Below are positions 9,726 through 18,812 of a DNA stretch of 46,002 nucleotides, piece after piece. The stretch is from Methylonatrum kenyense (GTDB taxonomy: Bacteria; Pseudomonadota; Gammaproteobacteria; Nitrococcales; Aquisalimonadaceae). A model generated the notes under the pieces. That model was not told the origin of the DNA, did no database searches, and worked only from the letters and a program-made list of their open reading frames with translations. Location of the stretch: positions 1-46,002 of the forward strand of contig NZ_JALPKO010000012.1 of NCBI RefSeq assembly GCF_023195885.1, written 5' to 3'. Position 1 is the first letter of the stretch. Each line of letters begins with the position of its first letter. The position numbers were made by a program, and so were the translations under genes.

Positions 9726-11132
9726 ATGAACGGAAACACCCAGGTTGCCGACATGACGGCCATGGAAATGCTGCGGGCGTTCCGGCGCAAGGACCTCTCG
9801 CCGGTGGAGGCCGCCGAGGCGTGTCTGGCGCGGATCGAGACCTACAACCCGATGGTCAACGCCTTTTGCCTGGTTGATCCGGACGCCACGCTGCAGGCAG
9901 CGCGTGAATCCGAGGCACGCTGGCAGAAAGGTGCCCCGCTGGGCCGGGTGGACGGTGTGCCGACCGCGATCAAGGACGTGTTCATGGCCCGGGGCTGGTT
10001 CAACCGCAAGGGTTCACATGTGATCTCCGATGATCCTGCCACCGACGACGCGCCGGCCATCGCGGCACTGCGGCGCGAGGGCTTCGTGCCGGTGGGCAAG
10101 GTCACCACGCCCGAGTTCGGCTGGAAGGGCATTACCGACAGTCCGCTCTGTGGCATCACCCGCAACCCCTGGGATCCGGACAAGACGCCGGGCGGCTCCA
10201 GCGGCGGCAGTTCGGCGGCAGTGGCCCTGGGCATGGCGCCGCTCTCACTGGGCACCGATGCCGGCGGCTCGATTCGCATCCCCGCCGGTTTCACCGGCAT
10301 TTACGGTCTCAAACCCACCCAGGGCCGCTGTCCCATCTGGCCGCAAAGCCCGTTCGGTGCATTGGCGCATCCGGGACCGATGACTTGGACCGTCGAGGAC
10401 AGCGCACTGCTGATGAACTGCATTGCCAGTCCGGACCCGCACGACACCACGCTGCCGGAAACCTGCGAGGACTATCTGGTCGGCCTGTACGGCGGCGTCG
10501 CCGGTCTGCGGATCGCCTATAGCCCGAATTTCGGTTACATCAACGTGGACCCGGAAATTGCCGAGTCCGTACGTCGTGCGGTCGGCATGTTCGAGGAAAT
10601 GGGCGCGATCGTCGAGGAAATCGACCCTGGCTTCAGCGATCCGCTGGATGCCTTCGGCGTCCTGTTCTATGGCGGTGCGGCCAACGCCATGCGCGACCTG
10701 TCGGCCGAGCAGCGTGCGCAGATGGATCCGGGCCTGGTGGAGGTTGCCGCCTGGGCCGAGAAACTCAGCCTGCTGGATTACCTGGGGGCGCAGAATGAAC
10801 GGGCGGCCCTGATCGAACACATGAACCTGTTTCACAGCCGCTACGATCTGCTGCTGAACCCGGCACTGCCGATTCCGGCATTCAAGGCCGGCCTGGAGGT
10901 GCCCGAGGGCTGGCACAATCCGCGCTGGCCGAGCTGGACCCCGTTCACCTACCCGTTCAACATGACCGGGCAGCCCAGCGCGTCGGTGCCCTGCGGCTTT
11001 ACCAGTGCCGGCCTGCCAATCGGCCTGCAGGTCACCGGTGGACGGCACCGCGATGCGCTGGTGCTGCGCGCATCGCACGCCTATCAGGCCGTCAGCCCGC
11101 TCACCGACCGGCGGCCGACGCCGAATGCATGA
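9726..11132 (+). CDS. Amidase signature family hydrolase
   Basis: A 468-residue amidohydrolase with the full Ser-cisSer-Lys machinery. Lys83 is in VDGVPTAIKDVF, the Gly/Ser loop PGGSSGGSS gives cis-Ser158, and the nucleophile Ser182 lies in TDAGGSIRIPAG. It resembles free-standing amidases more than GatA: there is no gatB or gatC next to it, and the C-terminus (NMTGQPSASVPCGF) fits general amidases. The natural substrate is unknown. Its position between a 2-hydroxyacid dehydrogenase and a semialdehyde dehydrogenase suggests it releases ammonia from an amide in a short catabolic pathway. Confidence 0.9.
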   Translation: MNGNTQVADMTAMEMLRAFRRKDLSPVEAAEACLARIETYNPMVNAFCLVDPDATLQAARESEARWQKGAPLGRVDGVPTAIKDVFMARGWFNRKGSHVISDDPATDDAPAIAALRREGFVPVGKVTTPEFGWKGITDSPLCGITRNPWDPDKTPGGSSGGSSAAVALGMAPLSLGTDAGGSIRIPAGFTGIYGLKPTQGRCPIWPQSPFGALAHPGPMTWTVEDSALLMNCIASPDPHDTTLPETCEDYLVGLYGGVAGLRIAYSPNFGYINVDPEIAESVRRAVGMFEEMGAIVEEIDPGFSDPLDAFGVLFYGGAANAMRDLSAEQRAQMDPGLVEVAAWAEKLSLLDYLGAQNERAALIEHMNLFHSRYDLLLNPALPIPAFKAGLEVPEGWHNPRWPSWTPFTYPFNMTGQPSASVPCGFTSAGLPIGLQVTGGRHRDALVLRASHAYQAVSPLTDRRPTPNA

Positions 11133-11165
11133 TCCTTACACCGCGACCCGACAGGACTTAAGCCG

Positions 11166-12617
11166 ATGATCGAATCTCCACTCCTCCCGCATATCCAGGG
11201 CTATATCAACGGCGCCTGGGTCGGTGCCGACGGCGAACGCTCGGTCAAGGTGCACAACCCGGTGAACGGCGAGGTTCTGGCCGAGATCCCGAACATGAGC
11301 GCCGACCAGACCGACGAGGCGGTTGCCGCCGCACGCGCAGCGCTGGCCGAGCCGGCGAGCCTGGCCCAGCGCCGGGAATGGCTGGAAGCGATTGCCGCCG
11401 CACTGGTCGACAACAAGGAGGAAATGGGCCGGATCCTGACACTGGAACACGGCAAGCCCTGGAAGGAAGGCCAGGGTGAGGTGGAATATGCCGCCGGCTT
11501 CTTCAGCTTCGCGGCGAAAAACCTTGATGCCTTGAAATCCCATGCCCTGAGCGAGAAGCCCCGCGGCTGCAGCTGGATTATCCACTACCGTCCCGCCGGC
11601 GTGGTGGGCCTGGTCACGCCATGGAACTTCCCCGCCGGCATGATCGCGAAAAAGCTGTCCTCGGCCATTGCTGCCGACTGTCCCAGCGTGATCAAGCCGT
11701 CGAGCAAGACACCGCTGACCATGATCGCCCTGTTCACGCTGCTGGACCAGGCGGTTGGTTTGCCGAAGGGCAAGGTCAATCTGGTGATGGGGTCTGCCGG
11801 ACCGATCGGCGATACCCTGCTGCAGCATCCGGAGGTGCGGGTGGTCAGCTTCACCGGCTCCACCGAGGTGGGCAAGGACCTGATCCGTGGCTCCGCCGAA
11901 CAGGTCAAGAAGCTGTGCCTGGAGCTGGGCGGCAATGCGCCGTTCATCGTGTTCGACGATGCGGATCTGGACGCCGCCGCCGATCAGCTCATGGTCAACA
12001 AGTTTCGCGGTGGCGGCCAGACCTGTGTCTGCGCCAACCGCATTCTGGTCCAGGACAGCGTCGCCGACGCCTTTGCGACGAAGATTGTCGAGCGGGTCAA
12101 GCGACTCAAGGTCGGTGACGGCATGCAGCCGGACACGGACCTGGGACCGCTGATCGACCGGGCCGGCTTCGAGAAGGTCCGCCGCCATGTCACCGATGCT
12201 CTGGCCCAGGGCGCGGAGCTGGTGGCTGGCGAGGTGCCAGAGCCGCTGGAACATGACTGGGGCGGCTTCTACCCGCCGACGGTGCTGAAAGGCGCGACCA
12301 GTGACATGGCCTGCTGGAAAGAAGAAACCTTCGGCCCGCTGGTACCGCTGGTGTCGTTCGGCGATGAGGCGCAGGCCATCCGCCTGGCCAACGAAACCGA
12401 ATACGGACTTGCCAGCTACCTGTTTAGCCGCGACGAGGCACGCGCCGAACGGGTCATTCCAAGGCTGGAATTTGCCCATGTCGGCCACAACACCGGCACC
12501 GGCCCGGCGCCCGAAGCGCCATTCGGCGGCATGAAGCAGTCCGGTTTTGGCCGCGAGGGCGGGGTTGAAGGGCTGTTCGAGTTCATCGAACCGCAGACCG
12601 TACCACGCGGTGACTGA
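11166..12617 (+). CDS. gabD: Succinate-semialdehyde dehydrogenase-type aldehyde dehydrogenase
   Basis: A 483-residue NAD(P)-dependent aldehyde dehydrogenase. Key features are TPWNFPAGMIAKK (cofactor site), FTGSTEVGK, the general base Glu253 in LELGGNAPF, and the nucleophile Cys287 in GGQTCVCANR. Two cysteines two residues apart at the active site (C287, C289) are typical of GabD-type enzymes and can form a redox switch. It probably oxidises succinate semialdehyde to succinate, the step after GABA transaminase. A gabT gene is present, but 18 kb away at 30582. It closes the plus-strand hydroxyacid dehydrogenase/amidase set. Confidence 0.88.
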   Translation: MIESPLLPHIQGYINGAWVGADGERSVKVHNPVNGEVLAEIPNMSADQTDEAVAAARAALAEPASLAQRREWLEAIAAALVDNKEEMGRILTLEHGKPWKEGQGEVEYAAGFFSFAAKNLDALKSHALSEKPRGCSWIIHYRPAGVVGLVTPWNFPAGMIAKKLSSAIAADCPSVIKPSSKTPLTMIALFTLLDQAVGLPKGKVNLVMGSAGPIGDTLLQHPEVRVVSFTGSTEVGKDLIRGSAEQVKKLCLELGGNAPFIVFDDADLDAAADQLMVNKFRGGGQTCVCANRILVQDSVADAFATKIVERVKRLKVGDGMQPDTDLGPLIDRAGFEKVRRHVTDALAQGAELVAGEVPEPLEHDWGGFYPPTVLKGATSDMACWKEETFGPLVPLVSFGDEAQAIRLANETEYGLASYLFSRDEARAERVIPRLEFAHVGHNTGTGPAPEAPFGGMKQSGFGREGGVEGLFEFIEPQTVPRGD

Positions 12618-12665
12618 CGCAGCGGCCGGGCCCGGCGCGTCGGCAAGCCGGACCGGAGGCATCTG

Positions 12666-13370
12666 TCAGCTAAAGGTTCGCCGGCGCTCCAGGTAATCAT
12701 CGACAAAGGCCTGCAGGCGGGCCTGATCCAGCGGCTGCAATCCGCTCAGCAACACCCGCTTGGTGCCGTGGCCGACCGTCTGACCGCCACTGTGCACGGT
12801 GAAACGCAGGTGCTCTTCGCCGCGACGTCCGTTGACGTCCAGCGTGGCCTCGGTCAGGTCCATGGACACGTCGTCGGCCACCGGCCCGGTCAACTCGAAG
12901 GCCATGCTGTCGTAGATCACCAGCGGCCGGTCCGGGTTGAACATCACACCCTGCTCACGCATCAACGGCTCGAGAAACTCGGGAAAGTTGCGCCCTGAAA
13001 ACGCGGAGTACCGGCGCACAAAGGCCTCGGTCACCGCCGCATCACGAATCCCCTCACCCTCCCGTTCCACATCCAGATAGGTGCGTCCCTCGGCATCCGA
13101 CACCTGCAATTGATTGCCGTCATCCGCCGAAAGGCGTAACGGCAGGTCGCCGGTCACCATGCCCCGGAAATAGAAGGTCATGCGTGGATACAGGCCGTAG
13201 TGACCCAGGATCAGGGCGAACAGCAGATCTCCCGGCACGCAGTAGCGGCGTGCCCCCGGATCGTGGATCGGGTTGAAATCACCGGCAATCTCCTTGGCGA
13301 ACCGGCTGCCCTGTCGCTCGGATATCCGGACCAGGTCATCCGTGATGTTGTGATAACGGTCGAGAAACAT
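12666..13370 (-). CDS. DUF3581 family protein
   Basis: A 234-residue cytoplasmic protein of unknown function. The segment AKEIAGDFNPIHDPGARR followed by YCVPGDLLFALIL matches the DUF3581 family of gammaproteobacteria, and GDFNPIHDP recalls the hydratase motif of MaoC/hot-dog proteins. I therefore infer a hot-dog-like fold, without proof of enzyme activity. The frame is open for 57 more codons upstream, but that extension is Cys/Arg-rich and unlike the family, so I start at MFLDRYHNIT. It lies 142 nt downstream of the peptidase gene on the same strand and is convergent with gabD. Confidence 0.75.
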   Translation of the reverse strand: MFLDRYHNITDDLVRISERQGSRFAKEIAGDFNPIHDPGARRYCVPGDLLFALILGHYGLYPRMTFYFRGMVTGDLPLRLSADDGNQLQVSDAEGRTYLDVEREGEGIRDAAVTEAFVRRYSAFSGRNFPEFLEPLMREQGVMFNPDRPLVIYDSMAFELTGPVADDVSMDLTEATLDVNGRRGEEHLRFTVHSGGQTVGHGTKRVLLSGLQPLDQARLQAFVDDYLERRRTFS

Positions 13371-13512
13371 GCGCGGGGCCTTCCCTGTCAGCGTATTCCA
13401 GCGCCAATGGTCGACGAAGTCGCGGTCAGTTGGAAGTCGACCAGCGGTGAAAGGGTAAACCCGGTCATGGCAATCATGACAACGGCCGCAGCGGGAACAC
13501 TTTGGGAGACCA

Positions 13513-15609
13513 TTACCCTCCCTGGTCCTGCACCGGGACATCCCGACTCAAGGGTTCGTCCTCGGCCGGCCAGACACCCCTGCCGATGGCAACCCGGCCG
13601 GAATAGACCAGCCAGCTCTGCCGCGCCTGGCGCGGCAGGCTGTGCACGAGAGGCAGCATCGCCTCGGCATTGTCCGCAGAAACAGCCAGTACCGGATTGC
13701 CACCTTCCGTGCGCATGGTCCAGGCGCTCGCTGTGCCGCGCCCGGCCATTTCGGGCGGCTGCGGATCCAGTCCCAGTTCCTCGAGCAGCCCGGCCACCGC
13801 GTCGGTGCTACCGATTACCGCAAACGGTTCGTCCGCCAGCAAGGCAGTTTCACCATTGTCGATCCGACCCTGGCCACCGAAAAGCCGCCGCGCCAGACGA
13901 CCACTCATCGCCTCCACGTCCTCGTCACCACCGGCGGCGATGGTCACCAGAGGTTCGTCCTGAAGCGTGAGATCTCGCAGAATCGGTGGCGCCTCGTTCC
14001 GGGAAAGGCGCCGGAACACGTCACTGTCCGGATCGATGATCACGCTCTGCGGGCGACCGGACGCGGTCAGTGAAAACGCCTGCTCCGGGTCCGTCAGCTG
14101 CACCTCGAAACGCTGCCGCTCACCGCTCTCGAGCACCACGTCCACCGGCAGATCAAGCGAAAAAGCCGGTTCGGCCTGTCGCAGCGTGAACCCGACTTCA
14201 TAGTCCCCGTTGTCCAGCGGACTGGCGCCGACATCGGCTATATCCAGTTCTGGTGCACCCGGATTGTCCAGCCATTGGGAGAAGAATTGCCGTAAGTCCC
14301 GCCCGGCTGCCCGCTCGAAGGCTGAGATCAGGTCGGGCCAGTCGGCCTGCGCGAAACGATGGTTACTCCAGAAGCGCCGCAGCCCGTCCTCGAAGGCGTC
14401 ATCGCCGAGCTTCTGCCGCAGCATGTGAAACACATAGGCCGACTTGCTGTAGCCGACTATCAGACTGGGGTCACCCCGCCGCGAACGAAAATCGGCAATC
14501 GCGAAATCCCGTCCCTCGGGCAGGGCCGCATAGTCCCGCAGCCAGTCGCGCCGCATCTCCCGTCCGCCGTTCTCGCGGTGCCGGTTGGCCATCGTGTGAT
14601 CCGCCATGTAGGTGGTCAGTCCTTCGGACCAGTTGCCGCCGCCGTCGGCAAGCAACACGCCGTTACCCCACCAGTTGTGCAGGATTTCATGCGCCAGCGA
14701 CTGTACCGGGAAGAACGGCAGCGGCAGCACCCGACGGCCAACGTAAGTCAGTCCCGGGTAGCCGAGGCCGACGCCGATCGGCGCCGAAACGATGGCGAAT
14801 GCACTGAAGGGATACTCGCCGATGACGCCGGCGAACTCGTCGATGTACTGGGCGGACAAGGCCATGTACTCGCGGCCGAGGTCGCGCTGATCCGGCTCCA
14901 GGTAGGCACGCAGGGTCAAACCGTCGTGGTCCTTTTCCTGGATTTCCCACGGTCCGGCGAACAGCGACGGGGCCCGATGCGCGCCTTCGGTGACGAATCG
15001 CGCGCGATAGCGGCTGTTGCCCTGCTCTTCTGCCAGCAGCCGCCCCGCCACAACCGCGACATAGGGTGCACCCACCTCGACCTTGATCAGACTCGCCCCG
15101 GATTGACCGTCAAGCCCAGGGAACCAGGCGCTGCTGCCGGGCAGATAAGCACCGTCCTCGCCGGCCAGCGGCCGGCCTCCTACACCGCCCCGACCGGCAC
15201 CCCGAAAGCTGCCCAGCTCGCCCCGCCAGCCGATCTGCAGCCATTCCGCCTGCGCCGCTCCGCTGATCTGCCAGTGCCCGCGGCCATTGGCACGACCCAG
15301 CTCAAGCCGATTGCCGCCCTCGTCGAAAACGGCATCCGGACGCAAGCCCTGGGACAGGCTCAGATCAACCGCTTCGGCCCCGTCATGCCGGAACCAGCCT
15401 GCGCCATGAAGCTCACGCGCTGCCGGATCCAGCATCACCGAAAATCCACGCACGGCCCCGGCATCGCGGATACTGTCCAGATCGGGCGGTTGCTGGGCAA
15501 CCGAGGACATCGGTACCAGCGCGAAGATGAACAAGACAGTGGCAAGGACTGCACGGCTGGCACGGCGAAAGGAGCGGCACGGCACAATGCTGGCGACGGC
15601 TGACAGCAC
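13513..15609 (-). CDS. Secreted M1-like zinc metallopeptidase
   Basis: This 698-residue protein starts with a signal peptide (hydrophobic core about residues 20-38, then SSVAQQ). The zinc site is HEILHNWWGN (residues 307-311) with the third ligand Glu329 in NWSEGLTTY. The spacing is HExxH-X17-E, one residue shorter than in PepN-type M1 peptidases, and GLGYPGLTYVG replaces the usual GxMEN exopeptidase loop. Both features mark a distinct branch of gluzincins in which N-terminal exopeptidase specificity is uncertain. About 200 residues follow the catalytic domain, including a second module (DEPLVTIAAGGDEDVEAM onward) I cannot assign. The start is a GTG preceded by AGGTCC. Probable location is periplasmic or outer surface. 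Confidence 0.8.
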   Translation of the reverse strand: MLSAVASIVPCRSFRRASRAVLATVLFIFALVPMSSVAQQPPDLDSIRDAGAVRGFSVMLDPAARELHGAGWFRHDGAEAVDLSLSQGLRPDAVFDEGGNRLELGRANGRGHWQISGAAQAEWLQIGWRGELGSFRGAGRGGVGGRPLAGEDGAYLPGSSAWFPGLDGQSGASLIKVEVGAPYVAVVAGRLLAEEQGNSRYRARFVTEGAHRAPSLFAGPWEIQEKDHDGLTLRAYLEPDQRDLGREYMALSAQYIDEFAGVIGEYPFSAFAIVSAPIGVGLGYPGLTYVGRRVLPLPFFPVQSLAHEILHNWWGNGVLLADGGGNWSEGLTTYMADHTMANRHRENGGREMRRDWLRDYAALPEGRDFAIADFRSRRGDPSLIVGYSKSAYVFHMLRQKLGDDAFEDGLRRFWSNHRFAQADWPDLISAFERAAGRDLRQFFSQWLDNPGAPELDIADVGASPLDNGDYEVGFTLRQAEPAFSLDLPVDVVLESGERQRFEVQLTDPEQAFSLTASGRPQSVIIDPDSDVFRRLSRNEAPPILRDLTLQDEPLVTIAAGGDEDVEAMSGRLARRLFGGQGRIDNGETALLADEPFAVIGSTDAVAGLLEELGLDPQPPEMAGRGTASAWTMRTEGGNPVLAVSADNAEAMLPLVHSLPRQARQSWLVYSGRVAIGRGVWPAEDEPLSRDVPVQDQGG

Positions 15610-15772
15610 GGTGGACCTCGCGGTTTGGGGACAAAGACTGAGACGGCGAACCGGCCGTCGAAGTTCATGCGGCCGATTCAGTCCGGGTTAAGCAAGCGCC
15701 GGGCAATCTGTCAGCGTTCACAGAGAAACCGGGCCCGCGGGCTCGCCAGAAAAACGCTCAGGAGTTGGAACA

Positions 15773-16294
15773 ATGAAAACGCGAAACCTGCTTCTTTCCG
15801 CTGGTCTCCTTGGTGCCGCACTGGCGCTGCCGTTTACTGCCGGGGCGTATGATTCCCGCGTGCATTACGCCGATGTCACCCAGGTCATTCCGATCAAGGA
15901 AATGCAACGGGTGTCCTACCCGAGCCGGGAATGCCGCGATGAACAGGTTGTGCATCGGGAAGGCGGCTTGCAGGGCCGGGGCGGCATGCTGGTGGGTGGC
16001 GCCGTCGGCGGCCTTGCCGGCAGCCGCTTCGGCGGCGGTCGCGGGCAGACTGCGGCCACCGTTGCCGGCACGCTGCTGGGCGCTACGGTTGGCGACCAGC
16101 TGACGCGGACACCCGAGCGCTCGTACACCACCACCGAGCGCGTCTGTCACAATGTCGACCGCTGGTACGATGAGGAGCGGACTGTCGGCTATCGGGTACA
16201 ATACCGGTTCCGCGGCGATACCTACTGGACGGAAATGGATTACCACCCGGGCGACACCATCCGCGTCCGGCAGGACGTGACGCCGCTCGGTTAG
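15773..16294 (+). CDS. Exported glycine-zipper (17-kDa antigen-like) protein
   Basis: A 173-residue protein with a signal peptide (cut after TAGA, about residue 24) and a glycine-zipper stretch, GGMLVGGAVGGLAGSRFGGG, followed by AGTLLGATVGDQ (about residues 72-110). This pattern is typical of glycine zipper 2TM / Rickettsia 17-kDa antigen domains that sit in or at the outer membrane. Cysteines flank the zipper (ECRDEQ and RVCHN) and could form a disulfide. There is no lipobox. It is the first gene of a plus-strand run leading into the PepSY/two-component module, 38 nt upstream of the next start. Confidence 0.82.
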   Translation: MKTRNLLLSAGLLGAALALPFTAGAYDSRVHYADVTQVIPIKEMQRVSYPSRECRDEQVVHREGGLQGRGGMLVGGAVGGLAGSRFGGGRGQTAATVAGTLLGATVGDQLTRTPERSYTTTERVCHNVDRWYDEERTVGYRVQYRFRGDTYWTEMDYHPGDTIRVRQDVTPLG

Positions 16295-16332
16295 GCAAAC
16301 GCCGAGTGCGGCACAGGGAGTCGGATCGAGAC

Positions 16333-16662
16333 GTGACTGCGAGCAGCTTGCTACGGCGACGCGTGACGCGCTTTCTGGGCCGGGTCCTGGTTGTGGCCGC
16401 CGTGCTGGCCGGACTGCCGGCGGCCGGGCTCGCCAACCCGACCCACGCGCCCGCGATGCAGCCCGGTCAGCTGATTCCGGCAAGTGACCGCATGAGCCTG
16501 AGCCAGGCCACCCGCATGGTGCGCGAGGAAACGGGCGGGCGGGTACTCTCGGCGGAGGAAGTGCAGCGTGGCAACCGCACCGTCTACCGGATTCGGGTAT
16601 TGATGGGCGAGGGCCGGGTGCGCGTGGTCGAGGTTGACCCACGAAGCGGAAGGATGCGTTGA
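16333..16662 (+). CDS. Exported PepSY domain protein of two-component module 1
   Basis: A small exported protein (109 residues from GTG 16333; an earlier GTG at 16306 is also possible). After a basic N-terminus and hydrophobic segment (VLVVAAVLAGLPAAGLANP) comes a PepSY domain: SLSQATRMVREETGGRVLSAE and then TVYRIRVLMGEGRVRVVEVDPRSG. It ends 3 nt before the response regulator and is surely cotranscribed with it. PepSY proteins next to kinases are thought to act as periplasmic modulators of the sensor. That role here is inference from context. A matching PepSY gene sits beside the mirror-image system at 22473-22811. Confidence 0.75.
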   Translation: MTASSLLRRRVTRFLGRVLVVAAVLAGLPAAGLANPTHAPAMQPGQLIPASDRMSLSQATRMVREETGGRVLSAEEVQRGNRTVYRIRVLMGEGRVRVVEVDPRSGRMR

Positions 16663-16665
16663 ATC

Positions 16666-17352
16666 ATGCGCCTGTTGCTGGTGGAGGATGAACAGGAGCT
16701 GGCCAGCCAGCTTTGCAAACGGCTGCAGGACGAGGGCTTCGTCGTGGATCATGCCGCGGACGGACCATCAGGACTGCATTTCGCCACCGATTACCCCATT
16801 GACCTGGCGATTGTCGATCTCGGACTACCCGGCTTTTCCGGCCTGGAACTGATCCAGCGGCTGCGCGCCGATGGCTCCAGACTGCCGGTCTTGATCCTGA
16901 CGGCGCGCCAGGCCTGGCAGGACCGCGTTGCCGGCCTGGAGGCCGGAGCCGACGATTACCTGGGCAAGCCGTTCCGGATGGAGGAACTGCTGGCACGGGT
17001 CAATGCCCTGTTGCGGCGCGTTGGTGGCTGGGCGCATCCGGTACTGGAAGCCGGCCCGATCGCGCTGGATACGCGCAGCCAGACGGTCAGCCTGGCTGGC
17101 AAGGCACTCGATCTCACCGCCTACGAATACCGCTTGCTCGCCTACCTGATGCACCGACCCGACGAGGTGGTATCCAAGTTGGAGCTGACCGAACACCTGT
17201 ATCCGGATGATGCCGACCGCGACAGCAACGTGATCGAGGTTTTCATTCGCCGCCTGCGGCAGAAGCTGGATCCCGACAATTCGCTGCACCCGATCGAGAC
17301 ACTGCGCGGCCGCGGCTACTCGTTCCGGCTTGGCACTCCCCACCGTTCATGA
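16666..17352 (+). CDS. OmpR/PhoP-type response regulator, module 1
   Basis: A 228-residue regulator. The receiver domain (1-115) has the acidic pocket E7/D8, phosphoacceptor Asp51 in AIVDLGLPG, the switch Thr in LILTAR and Lys in LGKPF. The winged-helix DNA-binding domain (about 130-225) ends with SNVIEVFIRRLRQKL and ETLRGRGYSFRL. The sequence is closest to the PhoP/QseB group. Its last four bases overlap the kinase start (ATGA). The targets are not visible; the upstream PepSY and glycine-zipper genes are candidates. Confidence 0.93.
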   Translation: MRLLLVEDEQELASQLCKRLQDEGFVVDHAADGPSGLHFATDYPIDLAIVDLGLPGFSGLELIQRLRADGSRLPVLILTARQAWQDRVAGLEAGADDYLGKPFRMEELLARVNALLRRVGGWAHPVLEAGPIALDTRSQTVSLAGKALDLTAYEYRLLAYLMHRPDEVVSKLELTEHLYPDDADRDSNVIEVFIRRLRQKLDPDNSLHPIETLRGRGYSFRLGTPHRS

Positions 17353-18704
17353 ATCATTCGCTGCAGCGGCGGCTGCTGATCGTTGCCAGCCTGGTGCTGG
17401 CAGCCTTCCTCGGTACCACGGGTTTCGCCCTCGACCAGGCCTTCCGCACCAGCCTGATCCAGGCACAGCAGGACCGGCTGCAGGGCTTCCTGTACACCGT
17501 GCTTGCCGGCGCTGACGTTCGCGAGGGTCAACTGCAGGTGCCCGGTGACCTGCCGGAAGGACGCTTCCACCAGATCGGTTCCGGGCTCTACGCCGTGGTG
17601 CTGGACGACCAGGGGCGTACCACCTGGCGCTCCCGTTCGCTGATCGGCCAACGGCTGGACCTGGACCGGACGCTGCCGCCCGGCGAGCGGGATTTCTATC
17701 GCGCGGAACTGGACGGCGAACGGCTTGTGGGCCTGGCCTACGGGCTGTCGTGGGAAGACCCGGAAACCGGTGGCGGCGACTTCACCCTGCATGTGGCCGA
17801 GTCGATCACCTTCCGGCTGGAGGAACGCGCGGCCTACCGCCGCAGCCTGTGGACCTGGCTTGGCGGCGCCGGTGCCGGCCTGCTGGTCGCGCAATTGCTG
17901 GTCCTGCGCTGGGGGCTGCGACCGCTGCGGCGCGTCACCCGCGACCTGCAACTGATCGAGCGCGGCCGCAAGGACACGCTGGAAGGCAATTACCCACGTG
18001 AAGTCCAGGGCCTGACCGAGCGGCTGAACCAGCTGATTTGCTCGGAGCGGGAACGGACCACTCATTACCGGAACAGCCTGGCCGACCTGGCACACAGCCT
18101 GAAGACGCCGCTTGCGGTGCTGCGCACCACGCTGGAGTCGGACAGCAGCCAACCGCCGTCGCCACAAACCATGGAACAGATCGAGCGAATCCACGAAACC
18201 GTGGATTACCAGCTTGGCCGCGCTGCCCTGGCCGGGCCGCCACACTTCGGCGAAAGCACCCGGGTCCAGCCACTGGCGAGACGGGTCATGGACACGCTGC
18301 CGAAAACGCGGCCGGCGGGCCCACCGGCCACCACCTTCGACTGCCCCGGGGAGGCACGCTTTCCCGGTCCCGAAGGCGACCTGATGGAGATCCTGGGCAA
18401 TCTGGTGGATAACGCCTGCAAATGGTGTGATGACCGGATCAGCCTGCGCGTGGACTGGCAAGCCCACGGACGCGGCTGGCTGCTGACCCTGCAAATGGAA
18501 GACGACGGCCCGGGCGTTCCGGAATCGGCCCGCGAGCGCATCCTGCAGCGTGGCCAGCGTGCCGACGAAACCCGCCCCGGCCACGGCATCGGGCTGGCAA
18601 TGGTCAGCGAGCTGGTGGCCAACTACCGGGGCAAAATCCAGATTGACCGGTCCGACCGTCTGGGTGGCGCACGGTTCACGCTGACCCTGCCGGTCAATAC
18701 CTGA
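17349..18704 (+). CDS. Sensor histidine kinase, module 1
   Basis: A 451-residue inner-membrane kinase. TM1 is about residues 9-30, a periplasmic sensor spans about 31-165, and TM2 is about 167-187, followed by a HAMP-like linker. The dimerisation helix carries His249 in LADLAHSLKTPLAVLR. The ATPase domain has LGNLVDNACKWC (N box), EDDGPGVP (G1) and GHGIGLAMVSELV (G2). The LAHSLKTPLAV form of the H box is typical of PhoQ-like kinases and is shared with the module 2 kinase. It overlaps its regulator by 4 nt. The stimulus is unknown. Confidence 0.92.
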   Translation: MNHSLQRRLLIVASLVLAAFLGTTGFALDQAFRTSLIQAQQDRLQGFLYTVLAGADVREGQLQVPGDLPEGRFHQIGSGLYAVVLDDQGRTTWRSRSLIGQRLDLDRTLPPGERDFYRAELDGERLVGLAYGLSWEDPETGGGDFTLHVAESITFRLEERAAYRRSLWTWLGGAGAGLLVAQLLVLRWGLRPLRRVTRDLQLIERGRKDTLEGNYPREVQGLTERLNQLICSERERTTHYRNSLADLAHSLKTPLAVLRTTLESDSSQPPSPQTMEQIERIHETVDYQLGRAALAGPPHFGESTRVQPLARRVMDTLPKTRPAGPPATTFDCPGEARFPGPEGDLMEILGNLVDNACKWCDDRISLRVDWQAHGRGWLLTLQMEDDGPGVPESARERILQRGQRADETRPGHGIGLAMVSELVANYRGKIQIDRSDRLGGARFTLTLPVNT

Positions 18705-18812
18705 ACGGCAGCCCGCCTCCCCGCCAGCCACCTGCTTTTTTGTGATCATTTCAATTTGCAGCCGCGATAGGCACACTCTGCTTCTGCCGCTCCGTGACAA
18801 GCCCCGAGGCCC

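Noticed and set aside
12626-12637. Perfect 12-bp palindrome gccgggcccggc after gabD
   Set aside because: Short, GC-only and expected by chance at this base composition; no T run to make a terminator.
11136-12662. 508-codon antisense frame opposite gabD
   Set aside because: A shadow of the high-GC gabD gene; no recognisable motifs and low-complexity composition.
14359-15603. Long antisense frame opposite the M1-like peptidase
   Set aside because: A shadow frame rich in Gln and His; no domain and wrong codon-position bias compared with the peptidase frame.
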